The notes beneath the pieces were generated by a model. The model worked only from the letters and a program-made list of their open reading frames with translations, did no database searches and was not told the origin of the DNA. Positions 35,176 to 44,238 of a stretch of 50,774 nucleotides of DNA are shown here, piece by piece. Position numbers and translations under genes: made by a program. Each line of letters begins with the position of its first letter. Position 1 is the first letter of the stretch. Location of the stretch: NCBI RefSeq assembly GCF_009904105.1, contig NZ_JAAABJ010000637.1, positions 1-50,774 of the forward strand, in the 5' to 3' direction. The DNA comes from Elizabethkingia argenteiflava. GTDB lineage: Bacteria; Bacteroidota; Bacteroidia; Flavobacteriales; Weeksellaceae.

Positions 35176-37077
35176 TTATAAAGTATAAGTTTGGTAATTT
35201 AACATTCTAATTTGATTTTTGTCCAGTAAAGATTTTAGCTGTTCTAATAGCTCAGCTTTGGGGTAAAGCTTTAAATAAATTGTCAATTCATCCAAGTTCA
35301 TGGGCCGTCTCATCAGAGCTTCAAAAATGATTTTTTTATATTCTTTATCACTTATTCTTCTATGATGAGCGAGACAATAGCTACATTTACCGCAATCTCT
35401 CGTATGCTTTTCTCCAAAATAAGCGAGTATAAGCCGCATTTTACAATGAGAAGAATCCTGAATAAAAAATTTCATTTCTTCCCATTTTTGTATTTTATTT
35501 TTCTGAATACTAGAAAAAAGCTTCCAATACTTGGTATGTAAATCTCTATCGTTTCTCGGAAGCAAAAATTTTATTCCTGCAGCGTTACCATCAAAATAAT
35601 CGACAAATCCCTTCTGGTGGAGTTCTCTTAAACGCATACGTATAATAGACTCTTCAAGATTCATTTTTTCCACTAGCCTCTTTTCGCGAAAATAAGTCCT
35701 ATGAGTAGCTATTCCATCCAACGCACGCGATAATTTTTCAATAAAGAAGCTATCATTTTTACCCAAGCCTTCAAACTCGGAAATATCAAATTTTAATTCC
35801 AGTGATGATAGTCCTTTGGATTCTTTTAAATAAATAATCTCCTGATTATGAAGAAAACGCAGAACCGATACTATTTTTAGCCTCGAAACTTTAGTCAGAG
35901 TTTGTATTTTTGAAGTCTGCATTTCAAAAAAACCTTCGGGTTGCTCATGCTCGGCAACCTGACAAAAAGAATATGCATACGAGCATACTTTCTGATAATC
36001 TATTTTACTCGCTAACTGACTTTTGAACAAATCATCCATCTGTGCCAGTTCATTTTTATTCCATAGCAATATCGTTTCAGCCTCCTGACCATTTCGTCCT
36101 GCCCTCCCAATTTCCTGATAATAGTTTTCAATAGAAGGAGAAGGAGACTGGTGTATTACAAATCCCACATTATCCTTATCTATTCCCATTCCAAAAGCAT
36201 TGGTAGAAACTAGGGTATAGTTGTTAGTGTTAAGCCAATAGTTTTGGCGTATCTGCTTTTCTTGAATCGACAGACCCGCATGATAAAAATCTACCCGGTC
36301 TATTCCACTAATTTTAAGCCAATTACTTAAATGCTCTGCTTCTTTTCTGGTCCTCACATAGATCAGCCCAGATTTTTCATTGCTCCTTAAATAATATAAA
36401 ATATGATTATACTTATCGGCTAGCTCTCTGAAATGAATATAAAGATTTTCTCGCCTATAAGATTTTTTATAAATCTTAAGATTTCTGAGTTCGAGCTTTT
36501 GTTGAATTTCCTCTATAACCCTAACTGAAGCAGTGGCTGTCAATGCAAGACAAGGAAGGTGAGGATATTCTTTTCTAAATTTTCTTATATTCTGGTAACT
36601 GGGCCGGAAATCACTCCCCCATTCGGAGATGCAATGGGCCTCATCTACAGCAATTAAACCTAACCTTACTTCGCTTATATTTTCTAAAAAATCCCGGTTG
36701 GTGAGTCGCTCTGGGGATATATATATAATTTTATATTCTCCATTTCTCATATACTGATAGACCAAATCTTGCTGTTCCTCGTCCAACTCTGAACTTAAAT
36801 ACATCGCTGGAATTCCTCTTGCCTGAAGTCCATATACCTGTTCTTTCATTAGAGCCAAAAGCGGTGATATTACCAATACTAAACCCTCTAGAAAAAGCGC
36901 TGGCAACTGGTAACACAAAGACTTACCTCCACCTGTGGGCAACAAGGCTAAAGTATCGTTGGCAGATAGTACTGACTGAATGATGTCCTTCTGCTGATCT
37001 CTAAACTGATGATATCCCCAAAACTGTTTAAGGCTATCCTCCAACATATGCTCATCAAAAGGTGTATGATTAATCAT
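35176..37077 (-). CDS. recQ: RecQ-family ATP-dependent DNA helicase
   Basis: A 633-residue superfamily 2 helicase. Motif 0 FGYHQFR-type (FWGYHQFRDQQ), Walker A LLPTGGGKS, DEAH box in VDEAHCISEWGSDFRPSY, SALTATA-like ALTATAS, STNAFGMGIDK and QEIGRAGRNG are all present. The zinc-binding module follows (CKMRLILAYFGE...CGKCSYC) and then a short tail; no HRDC domain is seen, so this is a short RecQ form common in Bacteroidota, often present beside a longer paralogue elsewhere. The start is ATG 37077; the base triplet before it is TTG. It leads the recQ-fmt operon. Confidence 0.93.
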   Translation of the reverse strand: MINHTPFDEHMLEDSLKQFWGYHQFRDQQKDIIQSVLSANDTLALLPTGGGKSLCYQLPALFLEGLVLVISPLLALMKEQVYGLQARGIPAMYLSSELDEEQQDLVYQYMRNGEYKIIYISPERLTNRDFLENISEVRLGLIAVDEAHCISEWGSDFRPSYQNIRKFRKEYPHLPCLALTATASVRVIEEIQQKLELRNLKIYKKSYRRENLYIHFRELADKYNHILYYLRSNEKSGLIYVRTRKEAEHLSNWLKISGIDRVDFYHAGLSIQEKQIRQNYWLNTNNYTLVSTNAFGMGIDKDNVGFVIHQSPSPSIENYYQEIGRAGRNGQEAETILLWNKNELAQMDDLFKSQLASKIDYQKVCSYAYSFCQVAEHEQPEGFFEMQTSKIQTLTKVSRLKIVSVLRFLHNQEIIYLKESKGLSSLELKFDISEFEGLGKNDSFFIEKLSRALDGIATHRTYFREKRLVEKMNLEESIIRMRLRELHQKGFVDYFDGNAAGIKFLLPRNDRDLHTKYWKLFSSIQKNKIQKWEEMKFFIQDSSHCKMRLILAYFGEKHTRDCGKCSYCLAHHRRISDKEYKKIIFEALMRRPMNLDELTIYLKLYPKAELLEQLKSLLDKNQIRMLNYQTYTL

Positions 37078-37108
37078 CAAGTAAAATTAAATCTTTTTGG
37101 GGTCATTT

Positions 37109-37138
37109 AAAAATAAAAAAGGCGCGCTCTCGCACACC
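37109..37138 (-). terminator. Terminator of the OmpA-family gene
   Basis: On the minus strand the stem GGTGTGC/GCGCGCC (37138-37132 with 37127-37121, two G-T pairs) closes a four-base loop, flanked by A and T runs, with TTTTTTATTTTT as tail. It lies 24 bases past the ompA-like stop. Confidence 0.8.
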
Positions 37139-37162
37139 TTTTTTTATCAATAGAGCTTTATT

Positions 37163-38629
37163 TTATCTTTGCTGAAAATAAACTCTTCTGTTCGCTCTGT
37201 TTTTCCATTCAGGACATTTGCTGGCAGGATTACACTCTGGGTATTTAAGATCACTCTTACCCCTACCTATTGCATTAAGTTTAGATGCAGAAACACCATT
37301 ACGAATTAAATAACTTTTTACATTATTCGCTCTTCTCTGAGACAAAACTTTATTGTATTGTGCTTTTCCTCTAGTATCAGTAGTTCCTACCACTGTATAT
37401 CTAGTTCCTGTATTAGATGAATTAATATAGTTAACAGCACTATTTAAAATTTCTCTGTTGGAAGAAAGAATTCTATCAGAATTTAAGTCAAATTCTATAC
37501 CTTCTAATTTTCTTGATACTTCTGTAGCAACTTGATTTTTACCGCTGCCATTACCCTGACCACCAAAATTACCACTACCATCTATAGGACAACCGTTATT
37601 GCTGGCAGGCCCCGGAACAGTTACACACTTATCGTAAAGGTCAATCACACCATCTAAGTCGGTATCTAAAGCTCTACCTGAACCATCTACTCTTGCTCCT
37701 GCAGGCGTATTCAACTCTCTATCCCAGTCATCACATACACCGTCGTTATCAGCATCTCCTTTTTTACATACTTGAATATCTTGATTTCTGCTTTCCGCGA
37801 TATCCAATTTGTAATAAATTTCCTGTAATGGGTCATGCCAGAATAAATGAGACTGATGTTTTCCAATATTATAAGTGAGACCTAAAGTTCCGGTCATAAC
37901 ATCATTCTGATTAATTTTAGCAGGATTGATATAATCTCCTCTAGATCCATCAAACTGATCATCTCCAGAAATTAACCACATCAATCTACCTTCTAAGTCA
38001 ATAGAGTTAGTCAATTTATATTTTAGACCTCCCCCCAGTTGAGCAAAAAATGAATTAAATTTAAACGGCTTTACTTCCTTGGTTAGACTTTGATTATACT
38101 TTTGACCAGGCTCTTGCAAATAGGATCTATAGGCCAAAGTACCAGCCCCCACGTAACCATGAAGCGCCCATCTGTAAGCGGAACGACTATCTACCCTTCT
38201 GAATAAATTAGAAAAATTCAAGTCTCCTAATAACGAAATCGCGTCATATTGGGTTCTACCACCTAAGCCAGGTACATGATCTTTAGTACTAACGTCCCCT
38301 TGTCTAGTTTCGCCTTTATCATATTGAAGTTTCAATCCAAAAGCATGGGTTAACGCCTTATCAATACTAAAATATCCCGTCCAACCTATTAATTTTTTAT
38401 CTCGTATGGAATTTAAACTTCCTGTTTTCATGATTGCAGCTCCCCCCCCTGCAGAAACAGCCCAATCATTAAATCTCTTGGACTTACTAGCCGAAGAAGT
38501 AAGTGCATTTTGTACCCCTCCATCCGCTGCGGGTGTCACCGGGGCTGCTATGGAATCCTGCCCATACATGGCAGCTGGCAGTGCTAAGGCCAAGGCCACA
38601 CTTGCCAAATTTAATTTCATAAATTTCAT
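37163..38629 (-). CDS. OmpA-family outer-membrane protein with thrombospondin type 3 repeats
   Basis: A 488-residue outer-membrane/peptidoglycan-linking protein. Signal peptide (about 1-23, ending MYGQ), an N-terminal beta-barrel-like region to about residue 285, calcium-binding type 3 repeats (DADNDGVCDDWD, DTDLDGVIDLYDKC) at about 295-335, a glycine/asparagine linker, and a C-terminal OmpA domain (about 375-487) with FDLNSDRI, VVGTTDTRG and NRRVYF for peptidoglycan binding. This barrel-TSP3-OmpA layout is typical of abundant flavobacterial porins. An alternative start three codons in (ATG 38620) fits the signal peptide equally well. Terminated by a hairpin; upstream region is A+T-rich. Confidence 0.92.
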   Translation of the reverse strand: MKFMKLNLASVALALALPAAMYGQDSIAAPVTPAADGGVQNALTSSASKSKRFNDWAVSAGGGAAIMKTGSLNSIRDKKLIGWTGYFSIDKALTHAFGLKLQYDKGETRQGDVSTKDHVPGLGGRTQYDAISLLGDLNFSNLFRRVDSRSAYRWALHGYVGAGTLAYRSYLQEPGQKYNQSLTKEVKPFKFNSFFAQLGGGLKYKLTNSIDLEGRLMWLISGDDQFDGSRGDYINPAKINQNDVMTGTLGLTYNIGKHQSHLFWHDPLQEIYYKLDIAESRNQDIQVCKKGDADNDGVCDDWDRELNTPAGARVDGSGRALDTDLDGVIDLYDKCVTVPGPASNNGCPIDGSGNFGGQGNGSGKNQVATEVSRKLEGIEFDLNSDRILSSNREILNSAVNYINSSNTGTRYTVVGTTDTRGKAQYNKVLSQRRANNVKSYLIRNGVSASKLNAIGRGKSDLKYPECNPASKCPEWKNRANRRVYFQQR

Positions 38630-38697
38630 AATCTAGTATTTTAAGTTAATAAATGATCGTTTTGCAATACTCAATTAAATTATAAATTTAGTATTGT

Positions 38698-39135
38698 TTA
38701 TTGTTTATTTTTTATAATTAAATTTAATTCATCCAATAATTCTCTCGAAAACTCCCTCTGCGTTAAATGTTTATCGTGGGGTATCGTTAATTTGTGTGAA
38801 CAGAACTTAATATTACCAAAACACACAATATCTATATCGATTACCCTATCCTGATAACATCCTTTTACAAAAGAATCTTCAGTTCGCCCCATTCCATACT
38901 CAATTTTTTTAACAATATTTAACACCTTAATCGGTGAAAATTGGGTACTTATTAACACTGCAATATTACAAAAAATATTTTTACTAACAAATTCTATTGG
39001 ATCGGTCATTATTTTTGAAGACTTTGCAATAATCGCTCCTAAATTATTATTAATCAACTCTATAGCAAAATCAATATTTTTTTCCGGAAAATTAATATTG
39101 CTTCCCAGTAACAAAATCACGTTATTTGACGACAT
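38698..39135 (-). CDS. folK: 6-hydroxymethyl-7,8-dihydropterin pyrophosphokinase
   Basis: HPPK transfers pyrophosphate from ATP to hydroxymethyldihydropterin in folate synthesis. The 145-residue protein has LLLGSNINFPEKN at the start, the E-G-RTED region, the metal-binding RVIDIDIVCFG (the usual R-x-I-D-I-D-I) and IPHDKHLTQREFS near the end. The length is slightly short but complete. It diverges from sppA with only 35 bases between the two start codons; folK-sppA divergence is a common arrangement in flavobacteria to my knowledge. No other folate gene is in view. Confidence 0.93.
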   Translation of the reverse strand: MSSNNVILLLGSNINFPEKNIDFAIELINNNLGAIIAKSSKIMTDPIEFVSKNIFCNIAVLISTQFSPIKVLNIVKKIEYGMGRTEDSFVKGCYQDRVIDIDIVCFGNIKFCSHKLTIPHDKHLTQREFSRELLDELNLIIKNKQ

Positions 39136-39170
39136 ATAAAAAAATAAAATCTATAGTTTATTAAAAGCCA

Positions 39171-40928
39171 ATGAAAAATTTTATTAAAATGGTGATGGCC
39201 AATATTGTTGCCATCTCAATTCTAGGATTTAGCTGTATTGCAGGATTATTTTTTCTTATCCTTATCTCATCCCTCTCCAGCAAAGGTAGCATAAATATAA
39301 AAGATAACTCCATATTAACGCTCAACTTAAAAGATAATATTATTGAGGCTTCCTCGGAAGCTTCGCCTTCTATCTTCGATATAGGCGGGGATCGATCTAC
39401 GAAGATATCCGAGATCCTCAACGCTATTCATGAGGCTAAACAAGATGAAAGAATCTCTGGTATCTCTATTGAATCGGATGATGTTTTAGGGGGAATTACG
39501 CAAATAGATGATATACGACAAGCTTTAGAAGATTTTAAAAAATCAGGGAAGTTTGTCTATTCATATGGTAATAATGTATCACAGAATGCTTATTACCTTT
39601 CCTCTATTGCCGATCAATACTACCTTCACCCTGCAGGTGGCATAGAATTAAAAGGCCTTGCTACAGAAGTCATCTTTGTTAAAGATTTATTGAATAAATA
39701 TGGGATTGGAGTAGATGTAATTCGCCACGGCAAATATAAAGCTGCTGTAGAGCCCTATATCACGAATAAAATTTCGGAGGAAAATAGAGAACAGCTTTCC
39801 TCCTTACTTAATGATATATGGGGTAATATTTCAAAAAAAATAGAGGTTTCCCGAAAGTTAAATGATCGTGAGTTTAAAACCATAGTAGATAGCCTATATG
39901 GTATTATACCTGAATATGCTTTAAAAAATAAACTGGTAGATAAACTGATTCAGAAATCCGAGTATGACAATATTTTAAGAAATCGATTGAAATTGGGGAG
40001 CATTGATGACCTTAAAAAAATTTCCATTGGGAATTACGTAAAATATTTAAATAATAACACCCAACTTTCACCTTCTAAAAATAAAGTGGCTGTATTATAC
40101 GCTGCTGGAGAAATATTCAACGGAAAGGGTTATAATGGAATTTATTCTGAAGATTTTATTCGTGAGATAAAAAAAATAGAGAAAGACGATAATATAAAAG
40201 CTGTGGTGCTGAGAATAAACTCTCCAGGAGGAAGTGCAAATGCCAGCGATGAAATTCTTTTCGAATTACAACAGTTAAAATCAAAAAAAGCCTTGGTGGT
40301 TTCTTTTGGAGATTACGCAGCTTCTGGAGGCTATTATATTGCTATGGCTGGTCAAAAAATATTTTCAGAGGCCAACACCCTCACCGGATCTATTGGAGTT
40401 TTTGGCCTCGCCATGAATTTCAAAGATCTTGCTCATAAAAATGGGCTTCGCTCCGATATCGTAGCTACCAATCCCAATGCTCAAATGTTTTCGCCTATTT
40501 CAGGATTGGGCCCCAATACTAAAAACATACTGCAAAAAAATGTAGAGCAAACCTATAAAAGGTTCGTCTATTTCGTTAGTCAAAATAGAAACAAAACATT
40601 TGAAAGTATAGATGCTATGGGAGGGGGGCGCGTTTGGTCCGGAACCCGAGCCAAAGAGATAGGGCTTGTCGATGAGATAGGTAGTTTACAAGATGCTATT
40701 CATTATGCTGCTAACTTGGCTAAAATATCAGATTACAATATTAAGACTTATCCGAAAGATAAGAGTAATCTCGAAAAGTTTTTTGACAACATGAATGAAG
40801 AGAATATAGCCGCTAATGCTATAAAAATTAAATTTGGTAAAGAAAGCTATCATTTATTCCAAAAAATTAACACCCTTAACCAACAAGGTCTCCAAATGGC
40901 ACTCCCGTATATGATCAAAATACAATAA
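39171..40928 (+). CDS. sppA: Signal peptide peptidase SppA (long form)
   Basis: SppA is a membrane-anchored serine protease that digests cleaved signal peptides. The 585-residue protein has an N-terminal membrane helix (about 9-34) and two tandem S49 peptidase domains, as in the 67-kDa E. coli type. The catalytic dyad is split between domains: Lys190 in HGKYKAAVEPY and Ser385 in DYAASGGYYIAMA; the second domain also has RINSPGGSANASDEI. The gene is monocistronic, divergent from folK, and its stop is immediately followed by a 36-bp palindromic terminator. Confidence 0.95.
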   Translation: MKNFIKMVMANIVAISILGFSCIAGLFFLILISSLSSKGSINIKDNSILTLNLKDNIIEASSEASPSIFDIGGDRSTKISEILNAIHEAKQDERISGISIESDDVLGGITQIDDIRQALEDFKKSGKFVYSYGNNVSQNAYYLSSIADQYYLHPAGGIELKGLATEVIFVKDLLNKYGIGVDVIRHGKYKAAVEPYITNKISEENREQLSSLLNDIWGNISKKIEVSRKLNDREFKTIVDSLYGIIPEYALKNKLVDKLIQKSEYDNILRNRLKLGSIDDLKKISIGNYVKYLNNNTQLSPSKNKVAVLYAAGEIFNGKGYNGIYSEDFIREIKKIEKDDNIKAVVLRINSPGGSANASDEILFELQQLKSKKALVVSFGDYAASGGYYIAMAGQKIFSEANTLTGSIGVFGLAMNFKDLAHKNGLRSDIVATNPNAQMFSPISGLGPNTKNILQKNVEQTYKRFVYFVSQNRNKTFESIDAMGGGRVWSGTRAKEIGLVDEIGSLQDAIHYAANLAKISDYNIKTYPKDKSNLEKFFDNMNEENIAANAIKIKFGKESYHLFQKINTLNQQGLQMALPYMIKIQ

Positions 40929-40964
40929 AAAAGTAGGGCAGAAATATATTTCTGCCCTACTTTT
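40929..40964. terminator. 36-bp perfect palindrome, bidirectional terminator of sppA and glsB
   Basis: The sequence 40929-40964 is its own reverse complement (AAAAGTAGGGCAGAAATA and its complement). It starts at the base after the sppA stop and lies 20 bases beyond the minus-strand glsB stop, so it can end both transcripts. Confidence 0.9.
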
Positions 40965-40984
40965 AGTCTTCTTCATTAAGAAGC

Positions 40985-41239
40985 TTATTTAGACCTTATC
41001 CTACCATAGATAAACAATAATAAAACGGCCCCTCCAATTGAGAAAATCCAATTTTTAAAGCTCCAAAAACTATCGGGAGCATACCAGCCCAGTAATCCTG
41101 CTAACCAACGTCCCACAATAGATCCTAAAATTCCAAGAAAAATAGTAATCAGCCAACCTCCTACATCTTTACCGGGGTGTATGGCCTTAGCAATTACTCC
41201 GGCAATAAGGCCGAATACAATAAAAGTAATCCAATTCAT
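40985..41239 (-). CDS. GlsB/YeaQ/YmgE-family stress-response membrane protein
   Basis: An 84-residue inner-membrane protein of the transglycosylase-associated (GlsB/YeaQ) family. Three hydrophobic segments are visible (about 3-20, 28-50, 64-80), with the glycine-rich patterns GLIAGVIAKAIHPGKD and GGWLITIFLGILGSIVGRWL characteristic of the family. Function is poorly known; members are often stress-induced. It has its own promoter and terminator. Confidence 0.88.
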   Translation of the reverse strand: MNWITFIVFGLIAGVIAKAIHPGKDVGGWLITIFLGILGSIVGRWLAGLLGWYAPDSFWSFKNWIFSIGGAVLLLFIYGRIRSK

Positions 41240-41285
41240 AATTTTGTTTTTTAATGAATTATAAAATAGTTTAGTTTAGATTACT

Positions 41286-41318
41286 CAAATTTAATATATT
41301 ATAATTAAAATTTACAAA
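41286..41318 (-). promoter_or_regulatory. Promoter of the glsB-like gene
   Basis: On the minus strand TTTG (41318-41315), 21 bases, then TAAATTTG (41293-41286), a perfect -7 element. The predicted leader is about 40 bases. The -33 element lies 6 bases past the ftsY stop. Confidence 0.65.
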
Positions 41319-41323
41319 TTATT

Positions 41324-42277
41324 TTATTTTTTTTGAAAAAAAGAGTCAACAAAAGCCTTTGCATCAAACAGTTGCAAATCTTCCATTTTTTCTCCTACGC
41401 CTATATATTTTACGGGAATTTGAAACTGATCCGAAATACCAATCACCACGCCACCTTTGGCCGTTCCATCTAATTTGGTAACGGCTAATGCCGTCACCTC
41501 AGTGGCAGCCGTAAACTGCTTTGCTTGCTCAAAAGCATTCTGCCCTGTTGAACCATCCAATACCAGCAATACTTCGTGAGGAGCCTCCGGAATTAATTTT
41601 TGCATAACTCTTTTAATCTTAGAGAGTTCATTCATAAGATTAACCTTATTATGGAGCCTTCCGGCAGTATCTATCAGCACCACATCTGCATCTTGAGCTA
41701 CAGCGGATTGTACTGTATCAAAAGCTACAGAGGCTGGATCCGCTCCCATGAACTGCTTCACAATAGGTACGCCTACCCGCTGCGACCAAATGACCAACTG
41801 ATCTACTGCGGCCGCTCTAAATGTATCTGCTGCCCCCAGAACAACCTTTAAACCTTCTGCTTTAAACTGATGGGCAAGCTTACCTATAGTAGTCGTTTTA
41901 CCTACTCCATTTACCCCTACTACCATGATGATATAAGGTCTTTTATTGGGGTTAATATTTTGGGTATTTACATGGGGATTCTCCAACAACAAACCGGAAA
42001 TCTCTTCACGTAATATAGTATGTAGCTCGCTGATATTCATATATTTATCTCTAGAAACACGCTCCTCTATCCTTCTCATAATCTTAACCGTAGTTTCTAC
42101 GCCTACGTCTGAGGATATTAAAACTTCTTCCAGATCGTCAAGAACCTCGTCGTCTACCTTGCTCTTGCCGACTACAGCTCGACTTATTTTCTCAAAGAAA
42201 GACTGACTGGATTTTTCTAGACCCTTGTCTAAAGAGTCTTTTTCTTCTTGCTTGAATATTTTTTTAAACCAACTCAC
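41324..42277 (-). CDS. ftsY: Signal recognition particle receptor FtsY
   Basis: FtsY docks SRP-ribosome complexes at the membrane. The 317-residue protein has a short N-terminal region (MSWFKKIFKQEEK, an amphipathic membrane-targeting helix), the N domain, and the SRP GTPase G domain with GVNGVGKTTTIGKLA (G1), DTFRAAAVDQL, VLIDTAGRLHN (G3) and TKLDGTAKGG (G4). It lacks the long acidic A domain of E. coli FtsY, as in many Bacteroidota. It follows the ribosomal protein/DUF4295 cluster but is separated by a terminator and a 386-base gap, so it probably has its own promoter. No stem-loop terminator follows; the next signal is the glsB promoter. Confidence 0.97.
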   Translation of the reverse strand: MSWFKKIFKQEEKDSLDKGLEKSSQSFFEKISRAVVGKSKVDDEVLDDLEEVLISSDVGVETTVKIMRRIEERVSRDKYMNISELHTILREEISGLLLENPHVNTQNINPNKRPYIIMVVGVNGVGKTTTIGKLAHQFKAEGLKVVLGAADTFRAAAVDQLVIWSQRVGVPIVKQFMGADPASVAFDTVQSAVAQDADVVLIDTAGRLHNKVNLMNELSKIKRVMQKLIPEAPHEVLLVLDGSTGQNAFEQAKQFTAATEVTALAVTKLDGTAKGGVVIGISDQFQIPVKYIGVGEKMEDLQLFDAKAFVDSFFQKK

Positions 42278-42606
42278 TTAATTAAATATTAATTATATTA
42301 ACAATTATCATCGCCCTTTCATATCAATACTATTTAAGGACTTTTTACCCCCTAGCATAGACCTTGCTCAAGAGGCTTGTTATGTTTATCGGAAACCGAT
42401 CTACTTTTATAAGCAAAGTATTTTTCTTATGCGTAAAATCCAGTTTGACTACCCTCCTATTTTTAAAAGTGTAGTCTGATAAAACCTTATATAAGAGCTT
42501 CTTTTGTTGTTTAAGCAATTACCTTTACTATGAACGCCTGGCTTCCTACTTTTTCATCTACATAAGAACCTATCATTATATTATAAAAACAGGTATCTGA
42601 CAAATA
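42278..42606 (-). other. Gene-free stretch between ftsY and the DUF4295 terminator
   Basis: About 330 bases with stops in all frames and no recognisable RNA or repeat. In many relatives ftsY is said to follow DUF4295 closely, so this may be decayed sequence. A weak TAGTATTG at about 42340 on the minus strand could be an ftsY promoter. Confidence 0.35.
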
Positions 42607-42636
42607 TATAAAAAAAACTACCTAAATAGGTAGTTT
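42607..42636 (-). terminator. Terminator of rpmB-rpmG-DUF4295
   Basis: Stem AAACTACCT (42615-42623) / AGGTAGTTT (42628-42636), four-base loop, followed on the minus strand by TTTTTATATAT. It is 27 bases beyond the DUF4295 stop. Confidence 0.85.
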
Positions 42637-42663
42637 ACTGTATAGTAAGTTTTTAACTTATGA

Positions 42664-42813
42664 TTATTTTTTAAGATATGCATCTACTTCATCAGCATTC
42701 ATTACTTTTTCTTCGAAAACGTATGCGCCAGACTTAGGTGATTTAATCATTTTCACCACTTTAGTCATTTTTTTAGAGGATGTCTGAAGGGTTGCTACAA
42801 CTTTCTTAGCCAT
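42664..42813 (-). CDS. DUF4295 small basic protein
   Basis: A 49-residue gene too short for common ORF cut-offs. It begins MAKKVVATLQTSSKKMTKVV and ends NADEVDAYLKK, matching the DUF4295 family that in Bacteroidota follows rpmG. The protein is lysine-rich with a ribosomal-protein-like start, and its steady position behind L28 and L33 suggests a ribosome-related role, though its function is not established. It starts 19 bases after rpmG and is the last gene of the cluster before a terminator. Confidence 0.9.
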   Translation of the reverse strand: MAKKVVATLQTSSKKMTKVVKMIKSPKSGAYVFEEKVMNADEVDAYLKK

Positions 42814-42832
42814 TTTTTTTTATTTTAAGAAG

Positions 42833-43015
42833 TTATTTAATTTCTTTATGAACAGTATACTTCTTCAAAACAGCGTTGAATTTTTTCAACTCTAGTCTTT
42901 CTGTTGTATTTTTTTTATTTTTTGTCGTGATGTATCGAGACATCCCCGGCATTCCGGATTCTTTATGCTCAGTGCACTCTAAAATCACTTGCACTCTATT
43001 ACCTTTCTTTGCCAT
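42833..43015 (-). CDS. rpmG: Large-subunit ribosomal protein L33
   Basis: A 60-residue L33 of the 50S subunit. It starts [17 protein letters not shown] and ends [18 protein letters not shown], the usual L33 pattern; the two CxxC zinc pairs of the C+ type are absent. It lies 7 bases after rpmB and 19 before DUF4295 in a clear three-gene operon. Confidence 0.97.
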   Translation of the reverse strand: MAKKGNRVQVILECTEHKESGMPGMSRYITTKNKKNTTERLELKKFNAVLKKYTVHKEIK

Positions 43016-43022
43016 TTTTCAA

Positions 43023-43259
43023 TTATTTAATAAATCCGTTTCTAGTAGCTCTTTCAATAGCTTCTTCTACACCAATCTTGTTAATAACTCTCAATCCATG
43101 AGCAGATACTTTCAAAGTAACGTGCTTATCCTGCTCAGGAAGGTAAAATTTTTTCTCCAATAAATTAATTTCAAAGCGTCTTTTGGTCTTATTATTGGCG
43201 TGAGAAACGTGGTTCCCGACCATTGCACGCTTACCTGTTATCTGGCAAATTTTTGACAT
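43023..43259 (-). CDS. rpmB: Large-subunit ribosomal protein L28
   Basis: A 78-residue L28 of the 50S subunit. [29 protein letters not shown] is the standard N-terminus and [21 protein letters not shown] the conserved second half. It is the first gene of rpmB-rpmG-DUF4295. No perfect -7 promoter was seen upstream; a TATTTTG-like sequence about 45 bases before the ATG is a possible variant. Confidence 0.97.
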   Translation of the reverse strand: MSKICQITGKRAMVGNHVSHANNKTKRRFEINLLEKKFYLPEQDKHVTLKVSAHGLRVINKIGVEEAIERATRNGFIK

Positions 43260-43371
43260 ATCTTTAGTCTTTATACTACTTATTCAAATCGAAGTGCAAA
43301 ATAAATATTTTTTTTTGGAATACACAAGTTTTTATCCCTTAATTTTTTAATTTACAGTAGCTGTTAAAAAA

Positions 43372-43396
43372 AGAAATCTCCTCTGCTTTTCAGAGG
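43372..43396 (-). terminator. Terminator of the cupin isomerase gene
   Basis: Stem CCTCTG (43380-43385) / CAGAGG (43391-43396), five-base loop, followed on the minus strand by TTTCTTTTTTT. It lies 37 bases beyond the stop of the gene at 43433-43933. Confidence 0.75.
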
Positions 43397-43432
43397 GAAG
43401 AGTTAAAAAAGATGACTGTGAACCAGTCCGTT

Positions 43433-43933
43433 TCAATCTCTTCCGAAATCATCCTGTACCCTTACTATATCCTCTTCATTGGAAGGATTACCCATATCGG
43501 TATGCTGCCAAATTTCAGCCACCACACCCCAGGTATCTAAACCTATCAAGCGATGCCTTTCCCCCTGTTCAAGTTTAATCTGATCTTTTGGGAAATACTC
43601 CTTCATTTCTCCTTCTTCGTCGGTAAGACTACGCTTAACGCCCACCACACCATCTACCACTTGCCATATCTCTGCTCTCCTATGATGATACTGCCAACTT
43701 AATCTCGTGTGAGGCGCTACTATAAGTATTTTAGGGCTTAGCTTTCCTCCTCTTTTTAAATGTTCTACTTTGATACCCTCAAAATAATGATCGGCAAAAC
43801 GCTGTGCCTGTTGTTCATCAATGACAAAAAAACCACCCCAAGGCCTTTTATCATCTTTATTCACTATAGTAAACCCGTGATCATCCAGTGCATTTTCTAT
43901 CTTATTAAAGATTTCTATTTTCTCAATATTCAT
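43433..43933 (-). CDS. Cupin-type mannose-6-phosphate isomerase-like protein
   Basis: A 166-residue single-domain cupin similar to the type II phosphomannose isomerase domain. RPWGGFFVID, SPKILIVAPHTRLSWQYHHRRAEIWQVVDG (metal-binding HH plus Glu), IKLEQGERHRLIG and VVAEIWQHT are the cupin motifs 1 and 2. In other bacteria this domain is fused to GDP-mannose pyrophosphorylase; here it stands alone. The likely role is interconversion of mannose and fructose 6-phosphates for sugar-nucleotide synthesis, inferred from family. A TAAACTTG sequence upstream, one mismatch from the -7 consensus, may be its promoter. Confidence 0.85.
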   Translation of the reverse strand: MNIEKIEIFNKIENALDDHGFTIVNKDDKRPWGGFFVIDEQQAQRFADHYFEGIKVEHLKRGGKLSPKILIVAPHTRLSWQYHHRRAEIWQVVDGVVGVKRSLTDEEGEMKEYFPKDQIKLEQGERHRLIGLDTWGVVAEIWQHTDMGNPSNEEDIVRVQDDFGRD

Positions 43934-44238
43934 TATATAGCAAGTTTATATTAATTTTTTATTTTTTGGTAAACATGAGTCAGGGGAAGTCCTCTTCAGA
44001 TATTCCTCTTTATCTTATTCGGCTGATCTATCATCTGAAAATATAACTCTCATCCCTCTCATTAAGTATTGATGACTAGCCCGGTTTATCAGGATAGACT
44101 AAATGATTCCCCCTTTAAAGACAGTAGATAGATATTCTTTTTAGAATTCTGCAGTGCCTGAATCATGTGCTTGCATTTTCTAGATGAGTAATCGCTTCCT
44201 TATATAAAAGCCGCTCGTAAAATATCTTAACCCATAAC
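43934..44238 (-). other. Gene-free stretch, possible relic coding sequence
   Basis: About 300 bases without an intact gene. One minus-strand frame from about 44230 stays open for about 45 codons and gives a helical-looking peptide (FYERLLYKEAITHLENASTM), but it has no start and then hits clustered stops. It may be debris belonging to the same decayed region as the pseudogene beside it. Confidence 0.35.
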
